In this document: positions 25,543 to 34,833 of the stretch, in pieces | Layout of the letters: each line of letters begins with the position of its first letter | Position numbering within the stretch: position 1 is the stretch's first letter | Assembly: GCF_900129555.1 (NCBI RefSeq) | Contig: NZ_FQWC01000003.1 | Location: 1-64,000, forward strand | DNA from: Flavobacterium defluvii | Lineage (GTDB): Bacteria > Bacteroidota > Bacteroidia > Flavobacteriales > Flavobacteriaceae | DNA length: 64,000 nucleotides | Direction: 5' to 3' | Program-made: the position numbers and the translations under genes | The notes under the pieces: generated by a model | Told to the model about the DNA's origin: nothing | The model's database searches: none | The model's input: only the letters and a program-made list of their open reading frames with translations

Positions 25543-26143
25543 TTGCTTTCTGGCAATTGTATTGGTTTCTTGCGGCTCGGTCACAAAAAACTATACGCCG
25601 AAAAAATTAGACAAAACGTCTTATACAGTTCCTTATTTTTCTGATTCAAAAACCGATTATGTTTATAAAACTAATATATCTGTTTACGGAAACGAATTGT
25701 CGGGAATTTTTATTGCCAAAAAAATAAATGACACGACGCATAGAATTGTTTTTACAACGGAATTCGGAAATAAATTAATGGATTTTGAAATCTCTGAAAA
25801 TGATTTTAAAGTTAATTCGATTGTTTCAGAATTAGATCGAAAAATTTTAATTAATACTTTAAAAGAAGATTTCCGATTACTTCTAAAAAAGGAATATTTG
25901 ATTCAGAAACAATTTGAAAACGAATCAAGTGACATTTATAAATCGGCAGATGGCAAACGTGACAATTATATTTTTACATCTAAAAAAGATCAAAAATTAG
26001 AGAAGATTATTCACGCTTCTAAAACAAAAGAAAAATTTACACTGTTTTTCAATTCAGAAAACAATATTTTTGCCGAGAAGATTCAGATTATTCATCAAAA
26101 TATTAAGCTTAAAATTGAGCTAAATTATTTTAAATCAGAATAA
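25508..26143 (+). CDS. Unknown outer-membrane-type lipoprotein
   Basis: The protein has 211 residues. A lipobox LVSCGS follows a hydrophobic start, so it is lipid-anchored. The body is beta-rich and Lys-rich without a known motif. It overlaps the lolA-like gene by 35 bases, which points to coupled translation and a shared task. Lipoproteins directly after LolA are common in aryl polyene loci and could receive the product at the outer membrane (inference). Confidence 0.75.
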   Translation: MQKSTIQFLLINCFLAIVLVSCGSVTKNYTPKKLDKTSYTVPYFSDSKTDYVYKTNISVYGNELSGIFIAKKINDTTHRIVFTTEFGNKLMDFEISENDFKVNSIVSELDRKILINTLKEDFRLLLKKEYLIQKQFENESSDIYKSADGKRDNYIFTSKKDQKLEKIIHASKTKEKFTLFFNSENNIFAEKIQIIHQNIKLKIELNYFKSE

Positions 26144-26181
26144 AAAATTTAAACTAACCATAAAATTAAACTAATCAAAAG

Positions 26182-26778
26182 ATGAAAAAAATAACCTTAA
26201 TTGCATTCGTTTTATGTATCGGTCTTGTAAAATCACAAGCACAGGTAAAAGTAAGTCCCGGACTAAGAGGCGGTTTAAATATCTCAACTTTAACCAATAT
26301 TGATGATAATAGCTCTAAAACTGATTTTTATGTTGGAGGATTGGTAGATATTAAATTTAACCGATATTTTTCGCTTCAGCCTGAAATTACCTATTCAAGA
26401 CAAGGTGATGAAGGAAGATATTTTGAAAACGGCCGCTATTATTCTGAAAAGTATGAATTAAATTACCTGACACTTGGCGCAGTTGCAAAATATCACTTTG
26501 GAGGAAAAGGTTTTCATGTTTTGGCAGGACCTTCTTTAGATATTAAAGTGGGTGATAACTATATAAACACAAATCCTGAAGGTTTTGACCTTGCCATTGT
26601 GGGAGGTGTAGGTTATACATTGCCAAATGGATTAACTTTTGAAGCCAGAATCAAACAAGGATTGATAGATATTTATGGTTATGACGGAATTGATAATAAT
26701 AACGATTACTATTATGACGATGTTATCCTGAATCAGGTTTTTCAAATCGGAATCAGCTATACTTTTAAAGTAAAATAA
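26182..26778 (+). CDS. Outer membrane beta-barrel protein, PorT-like (first of two)
   Basis: The protein has 198 residues with a signal peptide (ITLIAFVLCIGLVKSQAQ). SPGLRGGLNISTL, FYVGGLVDIKFNRYFSLQPEITYSRQG and the final FQIGISYTFKVK are typical of small eight-stranded barrels (PorT/OMP_b-brl). The C-terminal aromatic-hydrophobic strand fits outer-membrane insertion. Its stop overlaps the start of a paralogue (TAATG). Confidence 0.85.
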   Translation: MKKITLIAFVLCIGLVKSQAQVKVSPGLRGGLNISTLTNIDDNSSKTDFYVGGLVDIKFNRYFSLQPEITYSRQGDEGRYFENGRYYSEKYELNYLTLGAVAKYHFGGKGFHVLAGPSLDIKVGDNYINTNPEGFDLAIVGGVGYTLPNGLTFEARIKQGLIDIYGYDGIDNNNDYYYDDVILNQVFQIGISYTFKVK

Positions 26779-27392
26779 TGAAGCAAATAATTGTATTAAC
26801 TTTTGTTTTATTTCTCGGAATCTTCATATCAAAAGCTCAGGCAACTTTTAACCCTGGTTTAAGAGGCGGTTTGAGCTTGTCGACTATTTCAGAAACTCAT
26901 GCCAATTACAGACCGGATTTTTACATTGGTGGTTTTGGAGAAATAAACATATCGAAACGTTATTCGCTTCAGCCGGAAATAAATTATATCAGACAAGGTT
27001 CTAATAATGTTGCCCGAAACTTTATCGACCCAAATACGCAAACAGAAAGAGTTGTTTATCAGGATTTACAAATAAGTTATTTATCGATTGATTTAATTAA
27101 CAAATTAAAATTTGGGCAAGGTTTAGAAGTACAGTTTGGACCGGCTCTGGATGTTCTTTTAAACGATAATTTAGCTTTTAGAAAAACTAATAATGATCTT
27201 TCGTTTATTACAGGTCTTGCTTATAAAATGCCTTCCGGACTTGGCTTTGAAATTCGATTTAAAAAAGGTCTTTTTGATGTTTTAGACAGCGATTATTATC
27301 ATAATAATTCTAACGACTATTATTTTTTTGGAGACTATAATACTAATGTCAATTTTCAAATAGGAGTTACCTATTGCTTTGATGTGAAATAA
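26778..27392 (+). CDS. Outer membrane beta-barrel protein, PorT-like (second of two)
   Basis: The protein has 204 residues with a signal peptide (IIVLTFVLFLGIFISKAQA). It shares the GLRGGLSLSTIS start, the RYSLQPEINYIRQGS strand and the final FQIGVTYCFDVK with the upstream protein, so the two arose by tandem duplication and have diverged in the loops. It may help place or hold the pigment in the outer membrane; no direct evidence is visible. Confidence 0.85.
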   Translation: MKQIIVLTFVLFLGIFISKAQATFNPGLRGGLSLSTISETHANYRPDFYIGGFGEINISKRYSLQPEINYIRQGSNNVARNFIDPNTQTERVVYQDLQISYLSIDLINKLKFGQGLEVQFGPALDVLLNDNLAFRKTNNDLSFITGLAYKMPSGLGFEIRFKKGLFDVLDSDYYHNNSNDYYFFGDYNTNVNFQIGVTYCFDVK

Positions 27393-27399
27393 ATAAATT

Positions 27400-27771
27400 A
27401 TGATTTTAAAAGACTTTTACAAAGTACTTTCGGAGGAGAAAACAGGCGATGCTAAATATAATTTTCGTATATTAGTTAATGCCAATCATGAGGTTTTTAA
27501 AGGTCATTTTCCTGGAAACCCGATAATGCCGGGCGTTTGCATGATTCAGATTATTAAGGAACTTTCTGAGTCAATCACAAAAAGTTCGTTGATTATACAA
27601 ACACTTTCGAATGTAAAATTCATGGCATTAATTAATCCGGAGACAAATCCGGAACTTCGTTTAGAACTTGACATTACAACCACAGAAGATGATTTGGTAA
27701 AGGTGAAAAACACCACATATTTTAACGATATCACAGCTCTTAAATTGAGTAATGTGTATAAAAAATTATAA
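27400..27771 (+). CDS. FabZ/ApeI-like dehydratase, His-only active site
   Basis: The protein has 123 residues with a hotdog fold. The loop GHFPGNPIMPGV keeps the FabZ catalytic His, but the helix position of the catalytic Glu is changed (GVCMIQIIKELS instead of a LEAMAQ-type helix). This is the reverse of the two Glu-only hotdog proteins at 13687 and 14119. Because a FabZ active site combines His of one subunit with Glu of the other, this protein may form a mixed dimer with one of them. It would then be the ApeI-type subunit of the dehydratase. Confidence 0.8.
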   Translation: MILKDFYKVLSEEKTGDAKYNFRILVNANHEVFKGHFPGNPIMPGVCMIQIIKELSESITKSSLIIQTLSNVKFMALINPETNPELRLELDITTTEDDLVKVKNTTYFNDITALKLSNVYKKL

Positions 27772-27773
27772 TT

Positions 27774-28259
27774 ATGAAATTACTATTGTCATTACTTTTA
27801 TGGATAAATTTTGCCGGAATTCCAGATTTGGCTTCCATTCGCAAAATGTATACGGATGTTACAAAATCAGAAAACAATTCTAAAGAATTTATCGAAAAAC
27901 TTTCCGGAGTTTCAAATAACGATGATAAAATTTTAGTGGCTTACAAAGCAGCTTCGATTTTATTAGATTCTAAATTTGAAAGTGTATTAGGAAACAAAAT
28001 TTCGCGTTTTAAAGAAGGTGCAAAACTTTTGGAATCGACTATAAAAAGTGAACCTAATAATATCGAGATCCGAATGATTCGATTGAGTATTCAGGAAAAT
28101 GTTCCCGGAATTACAGGTTATAGAAAAAATATTAAAGAAGATAAAAAATTCATCACAGCACATTATGCAGAGCAAAATGGCGCTTTGAAAGATTATCTAA
28201 AAGACTTTGTTTTGCAATCTAAAAGTTTCTCTGAAAAAGAGAAGCAGTTTGTAAAGTAA
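27774..28259 (+). CDS. Unknown small exported protein
   Basis: The protein has 161 residues. A short hydrophobic N-terminus (MKLLLSLLLWINFAG) suggests export; no lipobox Cys is present. The rest is helical with a TPR-like feel (VAYKAASILLDSKFES, KEGAKLLESTIKSEPNN). I do not recognise the family. It follows the dehydratase gene by 2 bases and precedes the GT2 gene by 18, so it belongs to the operon. Periplasmic helper function is a guess. Confidence 0.7.
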   Translation: MKLLLSLLLWINFAGIPDLASIRKMYTDVTKSENNSKEFIEKLSGVSNNDDKILVAYKAASILLDSKFESVLGNKISRFKEGAKLLESTIKSEPNNIEIRMIRLSIQENVPGITGYRKNIKEDKKFITAHYAEQNGALKDYLKDFVLQSKSFSEKEKQFVK

Positions 28260-28277
28260 GCTCATGAAAAATTCTCA

Positions 28278-29465
28278 ATGAAACCTATTTTATCAAGGCA
28301 GGAATTGCTCGATTCAACTTCTTTTTGTGTTATTGTGCCTACTTACAATAACCAGAAAACATTGAAAAAAGTGTTGGATTCTATTTTAGATTTCACTCAA
28401 AATATTATTATCGTCAACGATGGTTCGACAGACGAAACCAATGAGATTTTAAAACAATATTCGCAGCTTACTCAAATTCATCATCCTAAAAATTTAGGAA
28501 AAGGAAGAGCGCTGCGAAATGGTTTTAGAAAAGCTATCGAACTCCATTTTGAATACGCAATCACGATAGATTCTGACGGACAGCATTTTGCTTCTGATAT
28601 TCCAAGTTTCATTTCAGCAATTCAGGAAGAACCCAATTCGCTTTTAATAGGAAGCCGAAACATGACGCAGGAAAATGTTCCGAAGAAAAGCAGTTTCGGA
28701 AACAAATTCTCGAATTTTTGGTTCAAATTTGAAACCGGAATTGAACTTCAGGATACACAATCTGGTTTTAGATTATATCCGCTTAAATTAATTCCGAAAC
28801 GATTTTATACCAATAAATTTGAGTTTGAAATTGAAGTAATTGTTCGTTCGGCCTGGAAAGGAATTACAGTAAAAAATATTCCAATTCAGGTTTTGTATGA
28901 TCCTGCAGAAAGAGTTTCACATTTTCGACCGTTCAGAGATTTTACCAGAATTAGTATTTTAAATACAGTTTTGGTAACCAATGCTTTATTGTATATTAAA
29001 CCTCGCGATTTCTTTCGGCGAGCAAAAAAAAAAGGTTTTAAAAAGTTTTTTCTAGAAGATATTTTAGAAAGCAACGATTCTAATTTCACCAAATCTGCTT
29101 CGATTGCACTAGGCATTTTTATCGGAATTTCGCCTTTTTGGGGATTTCAAACCGTACTTCTTTTTACTTTTGCAGCTTTGTTCAGGCTCAATAAAGTAAT
29201 CGCTTTTTTATCGTCAAATGTGAGTTTTCCGCCATTTATTCCGCTTGTAATCTACGGTTCTTTAAAAACAGGAAGCTTATTTATTTCGAGCGATGCCCCA
29301 TTAATTTTAGATAGTTCGGCAACACTCGACGATATTCAAAAAAACGCTGCACAATATATCGTCGGAAGTCTTATTTTAGCAACCGTTTTAGCACTATCAG
29401 CTGGACTAATAAGTTATTTGCTTTTAAGCGCTTTTAGTTCTAAAAATAAATCGAATATTAAATAA
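28278..29465 (+). CDS. Family 2 glycosyltransferase fused to a DUF2062 membrane domain
   Basis: The protein has 395 residues. The GT-A domain occupies about 14-230: VPTYNNQKTLKKVL, the IVNDGSTDET nucleotide loop, the TIDSDGQH DXD site and DTQSGFRLYP. The DUF2062 part, about 260-385, has membrane segments and the family signature ALGIFIGISPFWGFQTVL. A dolichol-phosphate-mannose-synthase-like enzyme fused to DUF2062 recurs in aryl polyene/flexirubin loci. The substrate may be a polyprenyl- or lipid-linked sugar. The pigment itself is not known to be glycosylated, so its role is open. Confidence 0.88.
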   Translation: MKPILSRQELLDSTSFCVIVPTYNNQKTLKKVLDSILDFTQNIIIVNDGSTDETNEILKQYSQLTQIHHPKNLGKGRALRNGFRKAIELHFEYAITIDSDGQHFASDIPSFISAIQEEPNSLLIGSRNMTQENVPKKSSFGNKFSNFWFKFETGIELQDTQSGFRLYPLKLIPKRFYTNKFEFEIEVIVRSAWKGITVKNIPIQVLYDPAERVSHFRPFRDFTRISILNTVLVTNALLYIKPRDFFRRAKKKGFKKFFLEDILESNDSNFTKSASIALGIFIGISPFWGFQTVLLFTFAALFRLNKVIAFLSSNVSFPPFIPLVIYGSLKTGSLFISSDAPLILDSSATLDDIQKNAAQYIVGSLILATVLALSAGLISYLLLSAFSSKNKSNIK

Positions 29466-29467
29466 GG

Positions 29468-29610
29468 TTTTGCCACAGATTATACGGATTAAAATGATTT
29501 TTACATCCAGTTGTCAGGCTGAGCGAAGTCGAAGCCCACGTCCAATTGGAACGCCCTTCGACTTCGCTCAGGGTGACAAACTAAAGCTAATTTTTTAATC
29601 TGTGACAAAA
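29468..29610. repeat. Nested REP-like palindrome
   Basis: The 162-bp gap between GT2 and the MMPL gene holds two nested inverted repeats. The inner arms TTGTCAGGCTGAGCGAAG (from 29511) and CTTCGCTCAGGGTGACAA (to 29579) are nearly perfect. The outer arms TTTTGCCACAGATTA (from 29468) and TAATCTGTGACAAAA (to 29610) differ by one base. The inner word is a well-known style of dispersed palindrome in Bacteroidota. A strong RNA hairpin here could also reduce read-through or protect mRNA ends. Confidence 0.75.
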
Positions 29611-29627
29611 AAACAATATAAATAACC

Positions 29628-32600
29628 ATGCATCAATACTTTTACGCCATTCATTTATTTGTAAACCGAAGAAAATCTCTGTCGGTTCTACTGGCTGTTT
29701 TGATGCTTTTAGTATTTGGATTTTTCGCTTCCCGAATCAAATTTGAGGAAGATATTACCAAACTTATTCCCACAAACGACAAAGCCGATGCCACGGCAAA
29801 AGTTTTAAAACAATTAAATTTTGCCGATAAAACAACTGTTATTTTCAAACTCGAAAAAAACGGTTCTGCCGAAGATTTAAAAGAAATGGCACAAGTCTTT
29901 TCTGACAGTGTTTCGAAATCCTGCAAACCTTATATAAGCGGAATTCAGGGCAAAATCGACGAAGAAAATATTCAGGAAACTATCGACTTTGTGTACAACA
30001 ATCTGCCGCTTTTTCTGGAAAATAAAGATTATGCTTCAATTCAGGAAAAACTTCAGAAAGACAGTATTACTGCAACGGTTCAGGGAAATTATAAGTCGAT
30101 TATTTCGCCTTCTGGATTTATTACCAAAGATTTTATTCTGCAGGATCCGCTTGGAATTTCTTTTATTGCTTTAAAAAAATTACAGCAATTGAATATTGGC
30201 GACGATTTTACGCTCGACAATGGATTTGTCATGACAAAGGACAAAAAGAAATTACTGCTTTTTATAACATCTGATATTGCATCGAGCGAAACCGAAAAAA
30301 ACAGCATTTTTGCCGAAAAGCTAAAATCAATTCAGGAAAATTTAAATACGCGGTTTAAAGGAAAAACTTCTGTAAGTTATTTTGGTTCTGCTTTGATTGC
30401 TGCAGCGAATGCCAAACAAATCAAAAGCGACATTGTTTTGACAACGACAATTGCGATGTTTACTTTAATGCTGATTTTGATTTTGTTTTACAGAAAAATA
30501 TTTATTCCGTTAATTATTTTTCTGCCAACCGTTTTCGGGGCTTTATTTGCCGTGGCATTTTTATATTTTGTAAAAGAACAAATTTCGGCTATTTCACTCG
30601 GAATTGGTTCTATTTTATTAGGAATCACGATCGATTATTCGCTTCACATTCTTACGCATTACAAACATAACAGCGACATCAAAACTTTGTACAAAGACAT
30701 TACGATGCCGGTAATTATGAGCAGCTCTACAACTGCTGTTGCGTTTTTATGTCTGCTTTTTGTAAAATCTGATGCATTGAATGATCTCGGAATTTTTGCT
30801 GCTGTAATTGTTATGGCTTCGGCGATTTTCTCTCTTTTAATTGTACCGCATTTGTACAAACCAAAAGAAGACAATTTTGAACATAAGAAAAATGTAATCG
30901 ACAAACTGGCTCATTTTTCATTTCATAACAATAAATTCTTAATTGGTTTTTGCGTTATCGTTACAGTAATCTGTTGTTTTACATACAACGATGTTGGTTT
31001 CAACAACGATTTGTCGCAGTTAAATTTTGTTCCAAAAGATATTAAAGCGGCCGAGAAACAACTGGAAGAAAGTACCAGCTTAACTTCAAAAACCATTTAT
31101 GTTGCTTCTTACGGAAACAGCATGGAAGAAGTTTTGCAAAATAACAGCAGACTTTTTGACGATTTATCCAAAGAGAAAGAACAAAACAAAATATTGAATT
31201 TTAGTTCCGTTGGCGGAATTGTTCTTTCTGCGAAAGCGCAAAAAGAGAAAATTGCAAAATGGAAATCATTCTGGACTTCTGATAAAAAACAATTATTAAA
31301 GTCTCAATTAATTTCCGAAGGTTCAAAATTCGGCTTTAAGCCCAATACTTATTCTTTGTTTTTTGATCATTTAGATTTTGATTTCAAACCTATTTCTACA
31401 GAAGATTATTTAAAAGTTCAGGCTTTACAGCTGAAAGAATTTGTTACCGAAAAAAATGGTTTTTATACCATTTCGACTTTAGTTAAAGTTACGCCCCAGC
31501 AGCGCGATAAGTTTGTAAAATCAACTTCGGCAAAAGATAATCTGATTGCGATCGACCGCCAGCAGATGAACGAAACATTTTTCAGCACTTTAAAAACCGA
31601 TTTTAATTCGCTTGTAAATTATTCTTTTATTGCCGTAATCCTGATTTTGTTTTTCTTTTTCAGAAGAATCGAATTGGTAATTATCAGCTGTATACCAATT
31701 GCTTTAACCGGAATTGTAACAGCAGGAATTATGGGTGTTTTTGGCATTCAAATGAACATTTTCAGTATGATTGTCTGCACTTTGATTTTTGGTCATGGTG
31801 TCGATTTTAGTATTTTCATGACAAGTGCTTTACAAAAAGAATATACCAACGGAAAGAACGAAATTGCAATTTACAGAACGTCGATTATTCTGGCTGTAAT
31901 TACAACTATTTTAGGAATTGGCGCTATGATTTTTGCCAAACATCCGGCATTGCGTTCTATTTCTTCGGTTTCCTTAATCGGGGTTTTTGCGGCATTAATT
32001 ATAACGTTCATTTTTTATCCTATTCTGTTTAAATTATTTTTATCAAACAGACCCAAAAAAGGAAATCCGCCATTTCAGTTACGCACTTTTTTATACGGTG
32101 TTATGTCATTTTTCTATTATGGTTTGGGCGGCATTTTAATGTCGATTTACAGTTTTACCATAATGCCGATTCTGCCGCTGAGTAAAAAAACAAAAATGAA
32201 TGGTTTTAGATATGTGGTTTCAAAATACATGAAATCGGTTTTATATTCAAATCCTTTCATACACAAAAAAGTTGTTAATAATTTTAATGAAACGTTTGAA
32301 AAACCAGCCGTTATTATTGCCAATCATTCTTCATTTTTAGATATTTTATCGATCGGAATGCTGAGCCCGAAAATTATTTTTCTGGTAAGCGACTGGGTTT
32401 ATAATTCTCCTATTTTTGGCGGTGTTGTTAGAAAAGCAGGTTTTTATCCCGTTTCTGAAGGTCTTGAAGGCGGCGTTGAACATTTGCGGAAAAAAGTAAA
32501 CCAGGGTTATTCGTTAATGGTTTTTCCGGAAGGAACACGTTCTGAAAATAATGTTATTAAACGATTTCATAAAGGGGCTTTTTTCCTGGCCGAAGAATTT

Positions 32601-33308
32601 AAATTAGATATCGTTCCGGTTGTGATTCATGGCGCTTCGGAGTTAATTCCGAAAGGCGATTTTGTAATTCACGACGGAAATTTAACGGTTACCATTTTAG
32701 AAAGAATTACTCCGGAAAATACCTCTTTTGGAAATAATTATGCCGAGAGAACCAAGCAGATAAGTTTATTTTTTAAAAATGAATACCGCAAAATCCGTCA
32801 GAAGTTAGAAGGTCCGGATTATTTCAAAAAAATGCTTATAAACAGTTACGATTATAAAGAAATTGAAATTGGAAATTCTGTAAAAAAAGATCTAAAACAA
32901 AATTTAGAAACATATTTCAATCTGAATAAATACATTCATCCAAAATCTAAAATTTTACATCTTGGAAATGATTATGGTCAATTAGATGTTCTACTGGCTT
33001 TGCAGGAGCCTCAGCGAAAAATATTTTCATTTATAAATGATGAAGAAAATTTATTGGTTGCCAAAACAAATTATTTTCTAAAAAAGAGAAAAATATATTA
33101 TCTCGATCAATTAGAATTGGCATTTGAAAATCATTACGAGGTTCTTTTAATTTCAGACGAAATTTATAAGAGTGAAATTGAGAAAATGATTTCAAATGTT
33201 TCTTCTGTGATTTTAATTAATTGTTCTTCATTAAAAAATCAAATCGTTAGTTTCGGTTTTGAAATTGTTTCAGAAGAAAATTCGATTGTCATATTAAATA
33301 AATTGTAA
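29628..33308 (+). CDS. MMPL exporter fused to PlsC acyltransferase and a Rossmann-like tail
   Basis: The protein has 1226 residues in one uninterrupted frame. Residues 1 to about 830 are an MMPL/RND exporter with two six-helix bundles and two periplasmic domains (FEEDITKLIPTN at the start of the first). Residues of about 880-1060 are a PlsC/LPLAT domain with NHSSFLD (His900, Asp905) and FPEGTRSENN (966-975), both catalytic blocks intact. The last 140 residues contain KILHLGNDYGQLDVLLALQ and look like a degenerate class I methyltransferase fold. The protein could join an acyl chain to an acceptor and move the product outwards. It starts after a repeat-filled gap and is followed by a tightly linked oxidoreductase gene. 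Confidence 0.85.
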   Translation: MHQYFYAIHLFVNRRKSLSVLLAVLMLLVFGFFASRIKFEEDITKLIPTNDKADATAKVLKQLNFADKTTVIFKLEKNGSAEDLKEMAQVFSDSVSKSCKPYISGIQGKIDEENIQETIDFVYNNLPLFLENKDYASIQEKLQKDSITATVQGNYKSIISPSGFITKDFILQDPLGISFIALKKLQQLNIGDDFTLDNGFVMTKDKKKLLLFITSDIASSETEKNSIFAEKLKSIQENLNTRFKGKTSVSYFGSALIAAANAKQIKSDIVLTTTIAMFTLMLILILFYRKIFIPLIIFLPTVFGALFAVAFLYFVKEQISAISLGIGSILLGITIDYSLHILTHYKHNSDIKTLYKDITMPVIMSSSTTAVAFLCLLFVKSDALNDLGIFAAVIVMASAIFSLLIVPHLYKPKEDNFEHKKNVIDKLAHFSFHNNKFLIGFCVIVTVICCFTYNDVGFNNDLSQLNFVPKDIKAAEKQLEESTSLTSKTIYVASYGNSMEEVLQNNSRLFDDLSKEKEQNKILNFSSVGGIVLSAKAQKEKIAKWKSFWTSDKKQLLKSQLISEGSKFGFKPNTYSLFFDHLDFDFKPISTEDYLKVQALQLKEFVTEKNGFYTISTLVKVTPQQRDKFVKSTSAKDNLIAIDRQQMNETFFSTLKTDFNSLVNYSFIAVILILFFFFRRIELVIISCIPIALTGIVTAGIMGVFGIQMNIFSMIVCTLIFGHGVDFSIFMTSALQKEYTNGKNEIAIYRTSIILAVITTILGIGAMIFAKHPALRSISSVSLIGVFAALIITFIFYPILFKLFLSNRPKKGNPPFQLRTFLYGVMSFFYYGLGGILMSIYSFTIMPILPLSKKTKMNGFRYVVSKYMKSVLYSNPFIHKKVVNNFNETFEKPAVIIANHSSFLDILSIGMLSPKIIFLVSDWVYNSPIFGGVVRKAGFYPVSEGLEGGVEHLRKKVNQGYSLMVFPEGTRSENNVIKRFHKGAFFLAEEFKLDIVPVVIHGASELIPKGDFVIHDGNLTVTILERITPENTSFGNNYAERTKQISLFFKNEYRKIRQKLEGPDYFKKMLINSYDYKEIEIGNSVKKDLKQNLETYFNLNKYIHPKSKILHLGNDYGQLDVLLALQEPQRKIFSFINDEENLLVAKTNYFLKKRKIYYLDQLELAFENHYEVLLISDEIYKSEIEKMISNVSSVILINCSSLKNQIVSFGFEIVSEENSIVILNKL

Positions 33309-33309
33309 A

Positions 33310-34827
33310 ATGAAAGCGCAGTACGATGTAGTTATTGCTGGCAGCGGTTTAGGCGGATTGGTTTCGTCTATAATTTTAGCTAAAGAAGGCTACAGCGTTT
33401 GTGTGCTCGAAAAGAACAATCAATACGGAGGAAATCTTCAGACTTTTGTGCGCGATAAAACCATTTTTGATACCGGAATTCACTATATCGGCGGACTGGA
33501 TAAAGGTCAAAATCTGTATAAATATTTTAAATATATTGGCATTATCGATCAGCTGAATCTAAAAAAATTAGATGAAAACTGTTACGATATGATTTCTTTT
33601 GAAGACGATCAAAACGAATATCCGCATGCGCAGGGTTACGAAAATTTTGTTAGGCAATTATCTGCTTTTTTCCCTGAAGAAAAAGAAAATATCAAAAAAT
33701 ACTGTGCAGAACTGCAGACAACCTGCGATGCTTTTCCGCTTTATAATTTAAACTGGGAAGGAAAGTACGACAGCGAAATTCTGGCGTTAAATGCAAAAGA
33801 AAAAATTGATACGTTTACCAAAAATGAAAAACTAAAAGCCGTTTTGGCCGGGTCAAATTTCTTATATGCCGGAGTTCCGGATAAATCGCCTTTTTACGTT
33901 CATGCCCTTTCGGTAAACTCATATATGCAAAGTTCATGGCGATGTATAAATGGCGGAAGCCAGATTACCAAACAGCTTTTAAAACAGCTCAAAAAATACG
34001 GCGGCGAATTTTATAAATATAAAGAAGTCATTCGTTTTAATGTTGAAGAAAACAAAGTGATTTCAGTAGATTTAAAAGACAGAACACAAGTTTCGGGTTC
34101 TATTTTTATTTCGAATATCGAACCAAAAACTACTTTAAAATTAGCCGGAGAAGAAAATTTTAGAAAAGCATTTGTAAATAGAATTCAGGGTCTAGAAGAT
34201 GTCATTTCGGCTTTTAGTTTGTATATCGTTTTTAAACCCAAAACCTTTAAATATATCAATCACAATTTTTATCATTTTAAAAAAAGTGATACTGTTTGGA
34301 ACGCTCAGGAATACGATGAAAATTCCTGGCCAAAAAGTTATATGGCTTCTATGAACGCTTCTAAAAAAGAAGAAATCTGGGCCGAAGGCATGACTTTTCT
34401 AACGTATATGAAATATGAAGATGTTTTGCCCTGGGCAAATACTTTTAATACAACTGTCGAAGAAAATGACCGCGGTGAAAGTTATGAAGAATTCAAATCC
34501 AGAAAAGCGGCCAAATTTTTAGATGAAATCGAAATTAAATTTCCCGGAATCAGGGATTGTATAAAATCAATACACACTTCTACGCCGCTTTCGTATCGTG
34601 ATTATATTGGTGGACATAATGGAAATATGTACGGTTATGTTAAGGATTCTAATAATCCGATGAAAACCATGATTCCCACAAAAACAAAATTGGATAATTT
34701 GTATCTTACGGGTCAAAGTATAAATATGCATGGCGTTTTGGGCGTAACAATTGGCGCCGTTTCAACTTGCTCAGAAATCGTCGGCAAAGAATATTTGATT
34801 AACAAAATCAACTCAGAATCTGAATAA
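33310..34827 (+). CDS. CrtI/RetSat-like FAD-dependent oxidoreductase
   Basis: The protein has 505 residues. The FAD dinucleotide motif is VVIAGSGLGGLVSSIILAKEGYSVCVLEKN at the N-terminus, followed by YGGNLQTF. The C-terminal FAD block is NLYLTGQSINMHGVLGVTIGA. The overall layout is that of phytoene desaturases, carotenoid isomerases and retinol saturases. It may desaturate, isomerise or saturate the polyene, or act on the alkylresorcinol. It lies one base after the MMPL fusion gene. Confidence 0.85.
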   Translation: MKAQYDVVIAGSGLGGLVSSIILAKEGYSVCVLEKNNQYGGNLQTFVRDKTIFDTGIHYIGGLDKGQNLYKYFKYIGIIDQLNLKKLDENCYDMISFEDDQNEYPHAQGYENFVRQLSAFFPEEKENIKKYCAELQTTCDAFPLYNLNWEGKYDSEILALNAKEKIDTFTKNEKLKAVLAGSNFLYAGVPDKSPFYVHALSVNSYMQSSWRCINGGSQITKQLLKQLKKYGGEFYKYKEVIRFNVEENKVISVDLKDRTQVSGSIFISNIEPKTTLKLAGEENFRKAFVNRIQGLEDVISAFSLYIVFKPKTFKYINHNFYHFKKSDTVWNAQEYDENSWPKSYMASMNASKKEEIWAEGMTFLTYMKYEDVLPWANTFNTTVEENDRGESYEEFKSRKAAKFLDEIEIKFPGIRDCIKSIHTSTPLSYRDYIGGHNGNMYGYVKDSNNPMKTMIPTKTKLDNLYLTGQSINMHGVLGVTIGAVSTCSEIVGKEYLINKINSESE

Positions 34828-34833
34828 AAAATC

